The notes: generated by a model not told the origin, from the letters alone. DNA of 64,000 nt from Rheum nobile (GCA_027886185.1 WOAB01000011.1:11550001-11614000), one strand, 5' to 3'. Shown: positions 1 through 11,322, counted from the first letter of the stretch. A program made the numbers and translations.

Positions 1-477
1 GAAGAACGGACCCGCTGACGTGACAGTGGGTTCGTCAGGTGACGCGCAGGATGTCGGCTCGATGGGCGGGGGCGACGCGGTCAACTCGGCTCTGAGGCGG
101 GCAATCTCGCGCCGTAGCTGTTGGATTTCGCGTTGCGCGGGTGTGAGCTCAGGGACGGTGGCAACGGGTCAACGCTCAATGTGGGTGCTAGACCGGGTAC
201 GTATACGGTCTCTGTCGGGGGTCCGTTTGCGGTTGTGGTGGTGCGTGCGAACTTGTTGTCGGAGCCGAGGAGGAGGGATCCAGTCTGGGTCAACGTCGCG
301 ATAGTGTTTGCGACGTCGCGACTGGGGCGCGTCTGTGTGTGGACGCGGCGGTGCATGTAGGCATGGCGGTGGGATCCAATCCGGGTCTGCGTCGCGACGA
401 AGGTCGATGTAGTACTCGGACCATCCGTCAACATCATGGCCTGCATAGTCCCATGGGTCGTGGATCCAGTATGCCAT
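1..477 (-). pseudogene. gag-like ORF of RLX-1, copy 1, one in-frame TGA
   Basis: Minus-strand frame from an ATG at 475-477. It opens with a W/D/P-rich segment (MAYWIHDPWD), runs through a basic, proline-rich part and meets TGA at 169-171. The same frame then continues with a heptad-like stretch (EIQQLRREIARLRAE), a short coiled coil of the kind common in gypsy Gag N-termini. The same TGA is present in the second copy at 2335-2337. No zinc knuckle or Retrotrans_gag core is visible before the window ends, so this is called gag-like only from position and style. Confidence 0.5.
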
Positions 478-856
478 GGAACGGGTTCGACTGTGGCAAG
501 GTGTGGGTCATGGATCCGGATGTGGGTCTGGTGGGTATGGGTGTAGGTGTGTGCCGATGGGGGCTAGGTTGGTTTCGGTTTTGGCAAGGGATTAGATATG
601 GAAGAGAAGATCTTTGAGTTTGGTAAAGATCTTATCTTGGGTAAAAGATAAGGAAAGGATAAGATAAGATAATATCTTTAAGGGAAAGATAAAATCTTCT
701 GGATGTGGCTAAGGAAAAGATTGGGGAATCGGTTATGGAAAGAGGATGAAATTTCCGAAATGTTATGGGTAATTCGGACCAGGATATGGCAGCGGATAGG
801 GGAAAAAAATTTGTGGACAAGATTGAAACTTGAGTTCGTGACTTACAAGACTCCTG

Positions 857-869
857 GGATCTGATACCA
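857..869 (-). other. primer binding site, tRNA-iMet type
   Basis: On the minus strand this reads TGGTATCAGATCC, close to the plant initiator tRNA-Met complement TGGTATCAGAGCC. It lies 2 bp inside the LTR end, which fixes the element's orientation. Confidence 0.8.
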
Positions 870-871
870 GT

Positions 872-1734
872 TGATGGTGTCATTGCCTCCGATGACAAGT
901 CGAATTGTCAAAGGTGACGCCTTTGGATCTAGTCTTGGTTGGGAAGTCACTCTGGATGGCGAATCTGTTGTGGAACGTGTTGATGTGGATGATCACGGGC
1001 GGAAGATCGCGATGAATGGTGTGATGGAAGCGGTGGAGGGGGATAGCGGTGGCGGAAGCGATTTGGTGAAGGATATAAGACTTGAAAGGACAAGTCTTTG
1101 GGATGTCGTAGCGTCGACTGCGGATGAAGGAGATGCGGAGATAGACTTTGCTTGAGAAGATCAAGCGATTGCCGTAGCGTCAGCGGCGGAGGGAATGGGG
1201 ATGAGAGGGATATGGGTGACGTCCGATCAAGGGAAGGAGGAATTAACACTCTACTTGAAACCTTGAACTTTAACTTGAACGTGAATAAAAACAATAACAA
1301 CGTTGTGTTTAAATAGGAGAGGTGAGACATCGGATGGGCCGAGTCGAACCTCGTGGGCTAGCCCATGCAAGCATGCAAAAGGCACTCACCCTAAAAGATA
1401 GAACGACTAAAGAGGAAACTATCTAAAACCCTATAAATAAGGAAACTATCTCAAAAGAACGCAATCTTCAGAAAGAACGCGTGAAGTGATGAAGGTGGTT
1501 GAGCCGCTTGAGGGAGATCGCGTTCAACATGGAATCGCTTGACGGAGGACGCGTCAAGGCACGCGATCTTTGAACTTGGATGAAGACGCTTGATGAAGAT
1601 CGCGGTCTTCATATTTGGCTCTTCTGAGCTCACGGTCATCGCGTTCTTCCTCGTCTTGAACCAAGGTGGTCTCCAAGGTCTTGGACGCGTAGGGCTCGCT
1701 TGAGCCCGGCTTGGGTCGATGCAGGGTCGCATCA
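872..1734 (-). repeat. LTR of RLX-1, copy 1 (863 bp)
   Basis: On the minus strand the LTR starts TGATGCGACC and ends GACACCATCA, so it has TG...CA ends, bounded by a polypurine tract on one side and a primer site on the other. It matches 3021-3890 along its length. Possible promoter signals on the minus strand are TATTTATAG near 1431-1440 and TATTTAAA at 1308-1315; I cannot tell which is used. Confidence 0.88.
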
Positions 1735-1751
1735 TTCTCCTCCCCTTAAAA
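1735..1751 (-). other. polypurine tract of RLX-1
   Basis: The minus strand reads TTTTAAGGGGAGGAGAA directly before the LTR start TGATGCG, the expected plus-strand priming site. Confidence 0.75.
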
Positions 1752-1860
1752 TCGAACCGTCCTGGCTTCGAACTGGGTGGGGCCAAGGAGAAGAAACGCT
1801 CGTCGGGCTGTAGAAAGACGGTGTCGGGCTTGTGTCCGGCTCGCAGAACCTCTATGTTGA

Positions 1861-2643
1861 TCAAGGAATACTCGGGTTCAGTAGCGGGTGCGAGGGCAGG
1901 GCAAGCGCGCCAAGGCAAACAATCGCAACCATGTGCACGGCTGCAGGTTCGATGGAGCATGGACCTACATCCATGGGCACGGGTGCAAGCATCGTCGGTC
2001 TCGGCGGCGAGGAAACGGGCTTCTCAGTCGGGGTCGGACCTGCTGGCGCGGCAACGGGTGCAGTTGGGGCGTCTGCAGGCGGTGTTGTCGCGGTAGCGGG
2101 CGCCGGTCTTGGTTCATTGATGTTCGGATCCGGATGCGCGGTAACGGGCATGGCAGCGGGTTCACTGAAGAACGGACCCGCTGACGCGACAGTGGGTTTT
2201 CCAGGTGACGCGCAGGATGTCGGCTCGATGGGCAGGGGCGACGCGGTCAACTCGGCTCTGAGGCGGGCAATCTCGCGCCGTAGCTGTTGGATTTCGCGTT
2301 GCGCGGGTGTGAGCTCAGGGACGGTGGCAACGGGTCAACGCTCAATGTGGGTGCTAGACCGGGTACATATGCGGTCTCTGTCGGGGGTCCGTTCGCGGTT
2401 GTGGTGGTGCGTGCAAACTTGTTGTCGGAGCCGAGGAGGGGGGATCCAGTCCGGGTCAACGTCGCGGTAGTGTTTGCGACGTCGCGACTGGGGCGCGTCT
2501 GTGTGTGGACGCGGCGGTGCATATAGGCGTGGCGGTGGGATCCAATCCGGGTCCGCGTCGCGACGAAGGTCGGTGTAGTACTCGGACCATCCGTCAACAT
2601 CATGGCCTTCATAGTCCCATGGGTCGTGGATCCGGTATGCCAT
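1861..2643 (-). pseudogene. gag-like ORF of RLX-1, copy 2, one in-frame TGA
   Basis: One minus-strand frame from ATG 2641-2643 to a stop at 1861-1863, interrupted only by TGA at 2335-2337. The order is a W/D/P-rich N-terminus, arginine/histidine-rich repeats of the type DPDWIPPPR (twice), then the TGA, then a predicted coiled coil (REIQQLRREIARLRAE), then a long alanine/proline-rich low-complexity tail. No CCHC finger, protease or reverse transcriptase is seen. The opposite strand is also open for 212 codons (1832-2470) with glycine-rich composition; I regard that as a shadow of this GC-rich frame. Confidence 0.5.
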
Positions 2644-3005
2644 GGAACGGGTTCGACTATGGCAAGGTGTGGGTCATGGATCCGGATGTGGGTCTGGTGG
2701 GTATGGGTGTGAGTGTGTTCCGATGGGGGCTAGGTTGGTTTCGGTTTTGGCAAGGGATTAGATATGGAAGAGAAGATCTTTGAGTTTGGTAAAGATCTTA
2801 TCTTGGGTAAAAGATAAGATAATATCTTTAAGGGAAAGATAAAATCTTGTGGATGTGGCTAAGGAAAAGATTGGGGAATCGGTTATGGAAAGAGGATGAA
2901 ATTTCCGAAATGTTATGGGTAATTCGGACCAGGATATGGCAGCGGATAGGGGAAAAAATTTGTGGACAAGATTGAAACTTGAGTTCGTGACTTACAAGAC
3001 TCTTG

Positions 3006-3018
3006 GGATCTGATACCA
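3006..3018 (-). other. primer binding site, tRNA-iMet type
   Basis: TGGTATCAGATCC on the minus strand, 2 bp from the LTR end at 3021. It is identical to the site at 857-869. Confidence 0.8.
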
Positions 3019-3020
3019 GT

Positions 3021-3890
3021 TGATGGTGTCCTTGCCTCCAATGACAAGTCGAATTGTCAAAGGTGACGCCTTTGGATCTAGTCTTGGTTGGGAAGTCACT
3101 CTGGATGGCGAATCTGCTGTGGAACGTGTTGATGTGGATGATCACGGGCGGAAGATCGCGATGAATGGTGTGATGGAAGCGGTGGAGGGGAAGTATGGAT
3201 AGCGGTGGCGGAAGCGATTTGGTGAAGGATATAAGACTTGAAAGGACAAGTCTTTGGGATGTCGTAGCGTTGACTGCGGATGAAGGAGATGCGAAGATAG
3301 ACTTTGCTTGAGAAGATCAAGTGATTGTCGTAGCGTCAGCGGCGGAGGGAATGGGGATGAGAGGGATATGGGTAACGTCCGATCAAGGGAAGGAGGAATT
3401 AACACTCTACTTGAAACCTTAAACTTTAACTTGAACGTGAATAAAAACAATAACAAAGTTGTGTTTAAATAGGAGAGGTGAGACATCGGATGGGCCGAGT
3501 CGAACCTCGTGGGCTAGCCTATGCAAGCATGCAAAAGGCACTCACCCTAAAAGATAGAACGACTAAAGAGGAAACTATCTAAAACCCTATAAATAAGGAA
3601 ACTATCTCAAAAGAACGCAATCTTCAGAAAGAACGCGTGAAGTGATGAAGGTGGTTGAGCCGCTTGAGGGAGATCACGTTCAACATGGAATCGCTTGACG
3701 GAGGACGCGTCGAGTCACGCGATCTTTGAACTTGGATGAAGACGCTTGATGAAGATCGCGGTCTTCATATTTGGCTCTTCTGAGCTCACGGTCATCGCGT
3801 TCTTCCTCGTCTTGAACCAAGGTGGTCTCCAAGGTGTTGGGCGCGTGGGGCTCGCTTGAGCCCGGCTTGGGTCGATGCATGGTCGCATCA
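3021..3890 (-). repeat. LTR of RLX-1, copy 2 (870 bp, element 5' end)
   Basis: TG...CA ended repeat matching 872-1734 with scattered substitutions and small indels. It is the outermost unit on this side; the next 5 bp (CTATG) would be one half of the target-site duplication, whose partner lies outside the window. Confidence 0.85.
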
Positions 3891-4099
3891 CTATGTGCAT
3901 TTTGAGTGTACCTTATGTTCATTTTAAAGTTCTAAGACAAACATAAGTTGCGTGGGGATAAAAGTCTCAATTGAACTATATGTTGATTTGGAGAGTACAA
4001 GATGTGCATTTGGTAAGTACACTATGTGCATTTGGAACTTAAAAAAAAAAAAGTAGTAAAAAAAGTCGATCAATGTCAGACACCGTACCAGACGATCAA
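3891..4099. other. short AT-rich flank, no gene seen
   Basis: This stretch has no convincing ORF. It contains three spaced copies of a TATGTGCATTT-like word and a poly(A) run. From about 4070 there are degenerate 22-26 bp direct repeats of a GATCAATGCCAGAGAC-like word that continue into the inverted-repeat arm. Its partner on the right side of PAL has been deleted. Confidence 0.5.
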
Positions 4100-4714
4100 C
4101 GCCAGAGACTAGACGGTCAATGCCAAAGACCCACAGTCAACTCCTTTAAATGAGTTAACACGTGACTATATTTAAATGAACAAATGGAATTGAGATTTTG
4201 ATAGACTTTTAAAATTATTGAGCTTATTTTATAAAGTTTCACTTATTTCCAAAAATATCACCTTTCCATATCTCCCTCATTTTCCTTCTACAAGCAAATC
4301 AAAAAATTAAATATTGTTCTTACCATTGTCACTTGGAGATGCATTATCATATCAAACATTTCGTAGATTTTACATTACATTAGTAGCAGTAATCATTTAT
4401 CTATATTACTTTCTTAATTTGCTAATTTATTAAAGATTAATTAAATACTAATGCCATCTCATCAACTTTAACGCCTCACACTAACGAGAGTGTAATCAGG
4501 GACAAATTTACATGGGGTCCAGCGGGGTTGTTTTCTCCGTTGGGCCCCACTGAATTGTAAAAAAAAACAAATAAATTAAGAATGGAATATGAACGTAGGC
4601 TTGTTATTGGCTGATTATTTCACTCAAAAGATCCAATAAAAAAGAACACACTAATTATTTGAACCATGGATTATGACTTATAAAGATAAGAAATAAAAAA
4701 AATTGCTTGAAATT

Positions 4715-4990
4715 AATAAAACATGCCTTCAACAACAAAAAATTCTAACTAGTTTCAAAGACTTTGCTTAATTTATAATGCACTATAAATAACTTACTAA
4801 AAAGTTTTATTCCATAATAATTTAGTTCATGTTCATCTTAGTTTAGTTCATGTTCATCTTAATAAAACATGCCTTCAAAAAAAAAATCTAACTAGTTTCA
4901 AAGACTTTGCTTTATTTATAATGCACTGCAAATAACTTACTAAAAAGTTTTATTCCATAATAATTTAGTTCATGTTCATGTTAATTGTCT
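4715..4990. repeat. two tandem copies of a 146-bp unit
   Basis: The word ACATGCCTTC recurs at 4721 and 4867 with the following about 130 bp conserved (CTAACTAGTTTCAAAG..., TTTAGTTCATGTTCAT). The same pair is present in the right arm around 27110-27370, so the tandem duplication is older than the palindrome. No coding capacity. Confidence 0.75.
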
Positions 4991-5110
4991 ATGTTTTGTG
5001 CTTATTGGGACGCTCTAATTAAGTTGTTATTGTAAGAAATTAAAACGTATATTGAAAAATGTAGAATCATCTATTGAAATTAAAGATATTATTGTGAGAT
5101 TTAATAATAA

Positions 5111-6211
5111 GTGCTTGTTTGGTTTGGAAGCAAATTCATGAGAATTTAAATATCCCAAGAAGTGGAATTAAGTATATGTGTTTGGTTAATCTTTTTCTAT
5201 CTAGAAAAATCCATGTATTTAAATTCATGAGATTTTTAATTTCTCTATTATACAGGAAATATACTTACCTAGAAGGGGTATGTAAGATTTTATTCCCCCA
5301 TTATTTTAATAACCTAATTACCCTCTCTCAAAATATTATGTCCCGACAAAATTTACCCCCATCTCGATACATTTAGGATTTGACAATATTTGATCAACCG
5401 TAAGTTTCATTTCAAATTTAAATACGTATTGTTTATGTGTTTATATAATTTTCATTGTGAATTTGTTGGTCTTATGTTATATATTTTATCGTATTGATTT
5501 TATGTTTTTATTGTACGTGTTTGATTAACAACTATTTCAATAATTTTGATCCAATTTGAATGCTATATATACTATTGTTTGATGATGTATTTGAATCAAT
5601 GTTCTAAAATTTCCCGTCTAAGGCCGCCTAGGCCCTGCCTGGACGCTAGGCGGTCATCCACAGCCTAGGACCTCGCCTAGGGCCGCCTATGCGAGAAGAA
5701 GTCTCAAATGTTGTGGAAGCGGCAATATCTAAGGAGATGACGGATACATAAAATATAATTTTGGGTAAGGCTTTGTAAAATAAGACTCATTATTATAAAT
5801 CAAACCTCATCCCAACATAGTTTTATAAAGATTAATTGATTTGGGAGAACATAGTCAAATAATCACATGGATCACGCATTAATTTTTAATCCGCATGGCC
5901 CCGCCTAGGCCCCCGCCTAGCCGCCTAAGCGCTAGGCCCCCCCTCACTGCCCAGCTCCCGCCTAGCGACTTTTAGAACATTGATTTGAATAACTATCTTT
6001 TTTATATTCATAGGGTTGTAGTAGTAATTTTATATAAATTCTTGCAAACTTCCCACATTCAACCAAACAAAATGTAGTTTTCAATATTACATGATTAAAA
6101 TGTTAACCAAACATAATTTCTTAATTCTTAGGAATTGTAAATCCCAGAAACTTACTTTATGAAAAGTAAATTATAGGGAATTGCACTTCATATCTTTAAC
6201 CAAACGAGCAC
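5111..6211. mobile_element. PIF/Harbinger-type non-autonomous element (1.1 kb)
   Basis: Ends GTGCTTGTTTGGTTTG and, inverted, GTGCTCGTTTGGTTAA, flanked by TAA on both sides (5108-5110 and 6212-6214). The right PAL arm reads straight through the empty TAATAAGACAC site near 26980. TAA target duplication and length fit a Tourist-like element. No transposase is recognised; a second MITE-like element sits inside at 5595-5984. Confidence 0.8.
5595..5984. mobile_element. GCCTAGGC-rich MITE nested in the PIF-type element
   Basis: Perfect 15-bp terminal inverted repeats ATCAATGTTCTAAAA and TTTTAGAACATTGAT enclose about 390 bp whose two halves are full of GCCTAGGCG/CGCCTAGC words. Flanks show a short TTGA repeat on both sides. 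The superfamily is not certain. Confidence 0.6.
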
Positions 6212-6569
6212 TAAGACACCCGACAAATATTATAATAAAAATTATTATGACATTTAGTATTTTATATTTTATATATATTGTAATACTAATTTATTTTTCA
6301 CCCTCATTAAACTAAAATCTTGCGTCCGTTCCTGAGTGTAATGTTTGGTGACTGAGATCAAATTGTCAACATTTTATGGCTACTAAATTTCTGAATTCAT
6401 AACTTTATGTATAGCAAATAATTAAATAAAGAACAATTAATAAGAAATCTACTTTCGCTATCAATATCTGATTTGCTTCCATATCTTTTTCCATGACCAG
6501 ACAAGCCAGGCAAAATAATGGACGTCCAAACAAATCAATTATCATTATTAAACGTTGGACCAAATTATA

Positions 6570-8291
6570 CTCCCTCCGTCCCATTTTATAAGCCTTATTT
6601 GTATTTTTGTCACTGTTTACGATTGAAGAGAATTTTTAAGATTTCTTCCAATATATAAGAAAAAACAGGATTCGATTCTGTTGAGAACCAAATTCTAGGA
6701 GAGAACTGAGAACGTACGTATCAGCAGCGTTTCCTCCCTCGCGCGCGTGTCTGTTCCCAGTTAACACGGATGTTCACTGTTTTGTTCGTATATGTTCATC
6801 GTAGTATACAACGATGTTCACCACTTTACACTAAAAAATATTGAATTTTCTAGTGTTTTTATTCTCTCTTTTTTCCTTTCTAAACTCTCAAATCTTTATA
6901 AAAATAATTATTTAATGTTCACTGCATGTTTATATGACGTAATATTAGTAATCTTTAATATAAAATCAAGTTTAAAGTAAGTAAAATATACTTTTTTCTT
7001 GTATTATTTTGGGATGCACATGTAGGCATAGTTGTTCACATGTTTGTGTAAAACAAATGATGGACATCAAAAAAATATTCACAACCCCTCAGGAAGCACA
7101 AATGTTCGTTATTTTATTCGTAAATGTTCATCACAATATAGTGAGCATCTAGAATGAAAGTGGTGAAAAATTATGGACAAAGTGATGAACAAAAATTTGT
7201 TCACAACCCTTCAGTGAACATAGATGTTCACTGTTTTGCTCGTAGATGTTCATCATAGTATACTAGTATAAAACATCTGGATTAAAAGTGGTGAACATTT
7301 ATGGATAAAGTGATGAATATCAAAAATATGTTCACAATGAGTGAAAGCGTTTTTCCAAAAAAAATGCGCTTAATAAAAATTTGGGTAAAATTGGGGGAAA
7401 ATACGGGTAAAATTCGACTGAAACAGTGAACATATTGTATGAAAGTGGTGAACATTTATGGAAAAAGTGATGAACATCGAAAATATGTGCACAACGAGTG
7501 AAAAATATTCCCCCCCCAAAACGCGTATAATACGGAAAAACTTCGGTCAAAATTGGGGGGAAATACGGGTAAAATTCGGCTAGAATATTGAACATCTTGT
7601 ATGAAAGTGATGAACATTTATGAGAACAACGATGAACATCAAAAATATGTTCAAGGCGTTGTTCAATGACAGCGAACAAAAAAAGTGCCCAACAAAAAAA
7701 TAAGCAAAATCACAAGTGTTCAAGGCTTGAAACATCAGTGTTCATGTGAAGGAATAGTGTCCTTTAATCAAGGCGCAATTACCAAATATGGAATAGGACA
7801 ATTAATGGAGATTTACAATCCGAGAATTTTAGGGGTCGTAGCGCTTTAAGCATCTAAATTCCCTTCATCATGGTCCTGGATGCAAGTGTTCAAGGCGTTG
7901 AACATAATTGTTCAATGCCAGCGAACAAAAAAAGTACCCAGCAAAAAAAAAAGCCAAAATCCGTATTATTCGCCAATAAAACGCGAATAATACGGCCGAA
8001 AAATTTGACATGCCCGAATTATACGGCTTTTAATGAAAGTCTAATCTGGAGCGTTGATTCCATTCCGATCCGATGACCTCCTTTTATTCTCATTTCTCTC
8101 CTATTTTACTATTCTCATTTGATGCTTAACATAGTCATGTGGGATCTTGTTTGATTCGTCTCAACGAATACTTTAATAATATCAAAAAATTATAATTTTT
8201 AGGGTTATGTAATTAGAGATATTAACGATACAAAACCCGCCTCGACGAATGTGTCCGATCAAATAGGGCTTATAAAGTGTGACAGAGTGAG
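6570..8291. mobile_element. mariner/Stowaway-type element carrying internal repeats (1.7 kb)
   Basis: Ends CTCCCTCCGTCCCATTTT and, inverted, CTCACTCTGTCACACTTT, flanked by TA (6568-6569 and 8292-8293). The right PAL arm around 26450-26460 is the exact empty site with a single TA, which proves insertion. The interior has no transposase. It consists of degenerate copies of a GTGAACATTTATGG / GATGAACATCAAAAATATGTTCAC phrase (7020-7660) and a roughly 60-bp direct repeat at about 7649-7700 and 7889-7953. Termini and TA duplication are those of plant Stowaway/mariner elements; the long interior is atypical. Confidence 0.8.
7961..7995. repeat. perfect 12-bp stem hairpin
   Basis: CCGTATTATTCG at 7961-7972 pairs with CGAATAATACGG at 7984-7995 across an 11-nt loop, inside the mariner/Stowaway-type element. 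Function unknown. Confidence 0.7.
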
Positions 8292-8806
8292 TAGAAAAAA
8301 CAATTATGATAAGATTTAACAGTACAACCCTAAAAAGAATACATGGCAGGTAAGAAAACAGAAACACGAGCATGAAAATAGACTAGTTCCAAAAATAGGT
8401 GCGTCCGTGCATGTCTCAGCTTAAACTTAGTGATAAGATTGAACAGTACTTTTTTTTTTTTAATTTACCCAACAATTCAAAAAAAGAGTATATGGCCAGT
8501 ATGACGATAGTCATATTTGTTGCTAGAGACAAATGGATTCAATTATCAATTGTAAGTTGTAAGTATAGAATAATATAGAGAAAAGATTAATCCTTAAAAC
8601 TTAAGTCCTTAGCATTCAAAACAGACATTACGTAAACAAAAAGACTAAGAATTAATAAAATAAATTTTAAAAAGATAAATTTTATGTTATAAATGAATTA
8701 AAAGACATTTGAGTACATATATGAAAATAATAAAAGCGAATATGCAATCCTTTGATGCAGTTAAATTAATCATGTGTTTACTGAAGTTAACAAAATGACC
8801 ACTAAA

Positions 8807-9213
8807 CAGGGGCGGAGTCAGGTGGAGCCGAGAAGCGTTGAAAACAAATATATATAAAAACTTTTTTTTAAAAAAAATAATATTTTTTTCAAAGTTTGTT
8901 ACCCTTATTTAATTTGAAAATATAATTTCAACCGGCCTTAATAGATTTAAGTCATGAAAATGAAATATATTACCTTAAGTTTTTCCCATTCATCTCATTT
9001 GAAAATGCAATTTCAGCCAGCCCTAACAGATTTAAATCACAAAAATAAAAATTTTTCCCTTCATCTAATGTGAAAATTACCTTAAACTTCATAAAAAAAT
9101 AAAAAATGATATTTGCGAAATAAAATTTAAGCCACGTTAGATTTAAGCCACACGAGAATTTTATCGCGCAGGATTTTAGCCCCCTCTAGGGTAAAATCCT
9201 GACTCCGCCCCTG
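8807..9213. mobile_element. hAT-type MITE (407 bp)
   Basis: Terminal inverted repeats CAGGGGCGGAGTCAGG and CCTGACTCCGCCCCTG are flanked by 8-bp target duplications CCACTAAA (8799-8806) and CCAGTAAA (9214-9221), one mismatch apart. 8-bp duplications and CAGGGGCGGA ends are typical of plant hAT MITEs. A 5'-truncated copy lies at the matching place in the right arm (25688-25929), so this insertion predates the palindrome. Confidence 0.85.
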
Positions 9214-9688
9214 CCAGTAAACTTGTAAAAATGAGTCAGTTGGTGTTTACCGACTATCCAATTTCAATAGGATTCCAAGTAAAGTGATTAAAGTGCGAAA
9301 AAATACAGAACAATGAGAACGAAAACGCTCCCAACCTCTGAAAACCTAACCCTAGAAACCCCGCCGCCACCGCTGCACCCCAGCCTCACCCTCCTTCCTC
9401 ACAATGGCGATGAATCTCCTCCGCGAAGAAACGCGTCTAGCCGAAACACTTCCAGACGCGATGAATCTCCTGAAAACACCACCATTAACCCTGAAACCCT
9501 ACCTCTCGAGTGGCCTCCGCCGCCGTTCATCAACGATCCTTCTCATTTCTCTCCCCTCGACCACGACGCTAGAACCAAAGATCATCATGGTATCCACCAC
9601 GTTCAACGATTCCAGGAAACCACGTGGGATCCAGGCTCTCTTGCAGATCTGTTCAAAGGGCAGAGTGGTATCGGTGAAGGTGGGCTTG

Positions 9689-10341
9689 TGATGTGACCCT
9701 ACCGTCCTTGTCACATCCGCCTTGAGACTCCCCTACAGTAACATCCAGTCCGATCGAGACATTAATTGCTTAGCACGTTTTATGAATAATATTTCTATTT
9801 TTAGTAGCTGCTATTTCTGGGTGATTGCCATTTATGTTAAATGGGCCGCCAGAATTAGTAACTAGAGAGTCTGGCCCATTAGGTCAACTCTCTAGTATAA
9901 ATACTCTCTTTTGTCTTCATTTTCAATTACGTCGAAATAGAGCTTGTTTTCCAGTCGAGTAATCTCCTGCAAACTCGGGCCCTAACGTCACACAAATTAA
10001 CGCGTTTCTAGTTGAATTATCCTGGCGCGTTAATTCGGTTCCAAGTATCCAGTTACTTTCCGCAATCCCGAGACAAGAACTAACCCTAGTTCTCGTCTCC
10101 CCTCAAACCCTAATACCGCCGGTCTTCCTTCCTTCCTACGTCCGCCGCACGCACCACCACAACTCCGCCTCCTCTTCACCATCACCAACCACCTTCCGCC
10201 ACCATTCCGCATCCTCTCTGAACACCCTCAGTCCGCAGATCATCATCGTCATCTCTAATCCGAAGAGTTGTTCGCCCTACTACGCATTCAATCGATCCTT
10301 GACAGCGAATCGTGGTCTTTCCATCGGACAAGGTCACATCA
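9689..10341 (+). repeat. GYP-G 5' LTR (653 bp)
   Basis: Begins TGATGTG and ends CACATCA, a perfect 7-bp inverted pair. Equal in length to 14505-15157. Confidence 0.9.
9896..9903 (+). promoter_or_regulatory. LTR TATA box (GYP-G)
   Basis: TATAAATA in the first third of the LTR, conserved at 14712-14719 in the 3' LTR; the likely RNA polymerase II core promoter of the element. Confidence 0.55.
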
Positions 10342-10343
10342 AC

Positions 10344-10356
10344 TGGCATCAGAGCC
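10344..10356 (+). other. primer binding site, tRNA-iMet type (GYP-G)
   Basis: TGGCATCAGAGCC, 2 bp after the LTR; one mismatch from the initiator tRNA-Met complement. Confidence 0.8.
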
Positions 10357-11322
10357 TTCGAATCGCATAAGTCGTTTCAACTCTTCATTCAAATCACTCC
10401 TTCGCTTCCGCAAATCCATTCCTGCATATCAAAAAAAAAACGGCGAACCATTCTACCCAGATTTCGTCAATTTTTTTTCTTCCTTTCGGCAGTTTTCTTA
10501 CATATTCCTGTAGAGAATCTCGAGACGAGTCCGAGCATATAAAATTCGCCCAAAACGGACATCGTTTGACCCCTCAAAAGGCCAAAATACGAACTGTCTA
10601 CCGCTGAAACCCTAGATTCCGCCGTCAAGCACACATCCGAACCTTTTCACACAGATTTTCAGCATTTTCTGGTGTTTTTCTTGGTTTTTGATTGTGTTTA
10701 TTGTAGATCCGCTTGCATATAGGCTTAGATAGTTTATTTGCGACTTTGTTTGCCTTGTTTGCGCCACAAATCTACATCTTCTCAATCCTTTCTCTTCAAA
10801 CTTGAATCACTGATTTTTTTTAATTTGTGGTTGTTGTTCATACAAAAAAAAAACAGAAATTCAGCAGCGGTTCGCTGAACCAAAAAAAAATAAAAAAATA
10901 AAAAAAATCTGAGACCACACAAGCCAAAATAAGGCAAGTGAGTCTTTTCGCAGTGCAAGAAGGTTGAATCCGGTCTTGAATCCGACACCTTCACATTACC
11001 GTCATCACAGTGATTCATTTACCGTCTTCTCTATCTCTCACTGTCTGGATTGCATATCTTGGTTGACTGTGTTGTGATTACTTATGTGCTTATATCCTTG
11101 CATATCTACTTTTGACATTTCATTTGCTGAGCATTGCCTTGATTTTGTTGATTGTTGGGTGAGTTGCCTTCAGCCTTCTCGTAACCGCCCATATGGCCAG
11201 CCAGATTAGTTCCCTGAGTGATTGTTTGTTGAGTTCGGTTCTGCTTACCTTTTTGTTGATTCTCTGTTGCTGTTGTTGTTCGCTTTGATTCTTTGGTTTG
11301 CCATTTCTTGCTGTCAGATACC
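10357..11322 (+). other. GYP-G 5' leader, non-coding
   Basis: About 970 bp between primer site and gag start: T-rich and TTG-rich tracts, two A-rich runs (10432-10441 and about 10843-10908), no domain in any frame. Confidence 0.6.

Larger units (their letters stand above)
1..871 (-). mobile_element. RLX-1 internal region, first copy (cut by window start)
   Basis: This stretch repeats 2167-3020 at an offset of about 2,150-2,166 bp with few differences. It holds the 5' leader (right side) and most of a gag-like frame of a minus-strand LTR element. Next to the LTR it has a tRNA-Met primer site at 857-869. The leader around 610-700 is unusually rich in GATAAG/CTTATC words and is 14 bp longer here than in the second copy. 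No pol domain is visible. Orientation comes from the order primer site, then coding frame, then polypurine tract, read on the minus strand. Confidence 0.8.
1735..3020 (-). mobile_element. RLX-1 complete internal region (1.29 kb, gag only)
   Basis: This complete internal unit lies between two LTRs: polypurine tract at 1735-1751, one gag-like frame, a GATA-word-rich leader at about 2768-2850 and a primer site at 3006-3018. At 1.29 kb it is far too short for pol. The element therefore belongs with the small gag-only non-autonomous elements (TR-GAG/TRIM-like). The flanking internal copy at 1-871 shows the locus holds at least two units in tandem. Confidence 0.75.

Noticed and set aside
1832..2470. 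212-codon plus-strand ORF, glycine/alanine-rich
   Set aside because: It is antisense to the RLX-1 gag-like frame, whose orientation is set by primer site and polypurine tract; GC-rich sequence opens several frames at once.
4715..4990. CRISPR-like spaced repeats
   Set aside because: Only two long tandem copies, AT-rich, in a plant context; no array of short repeats with unique spacers anywhere in the window.
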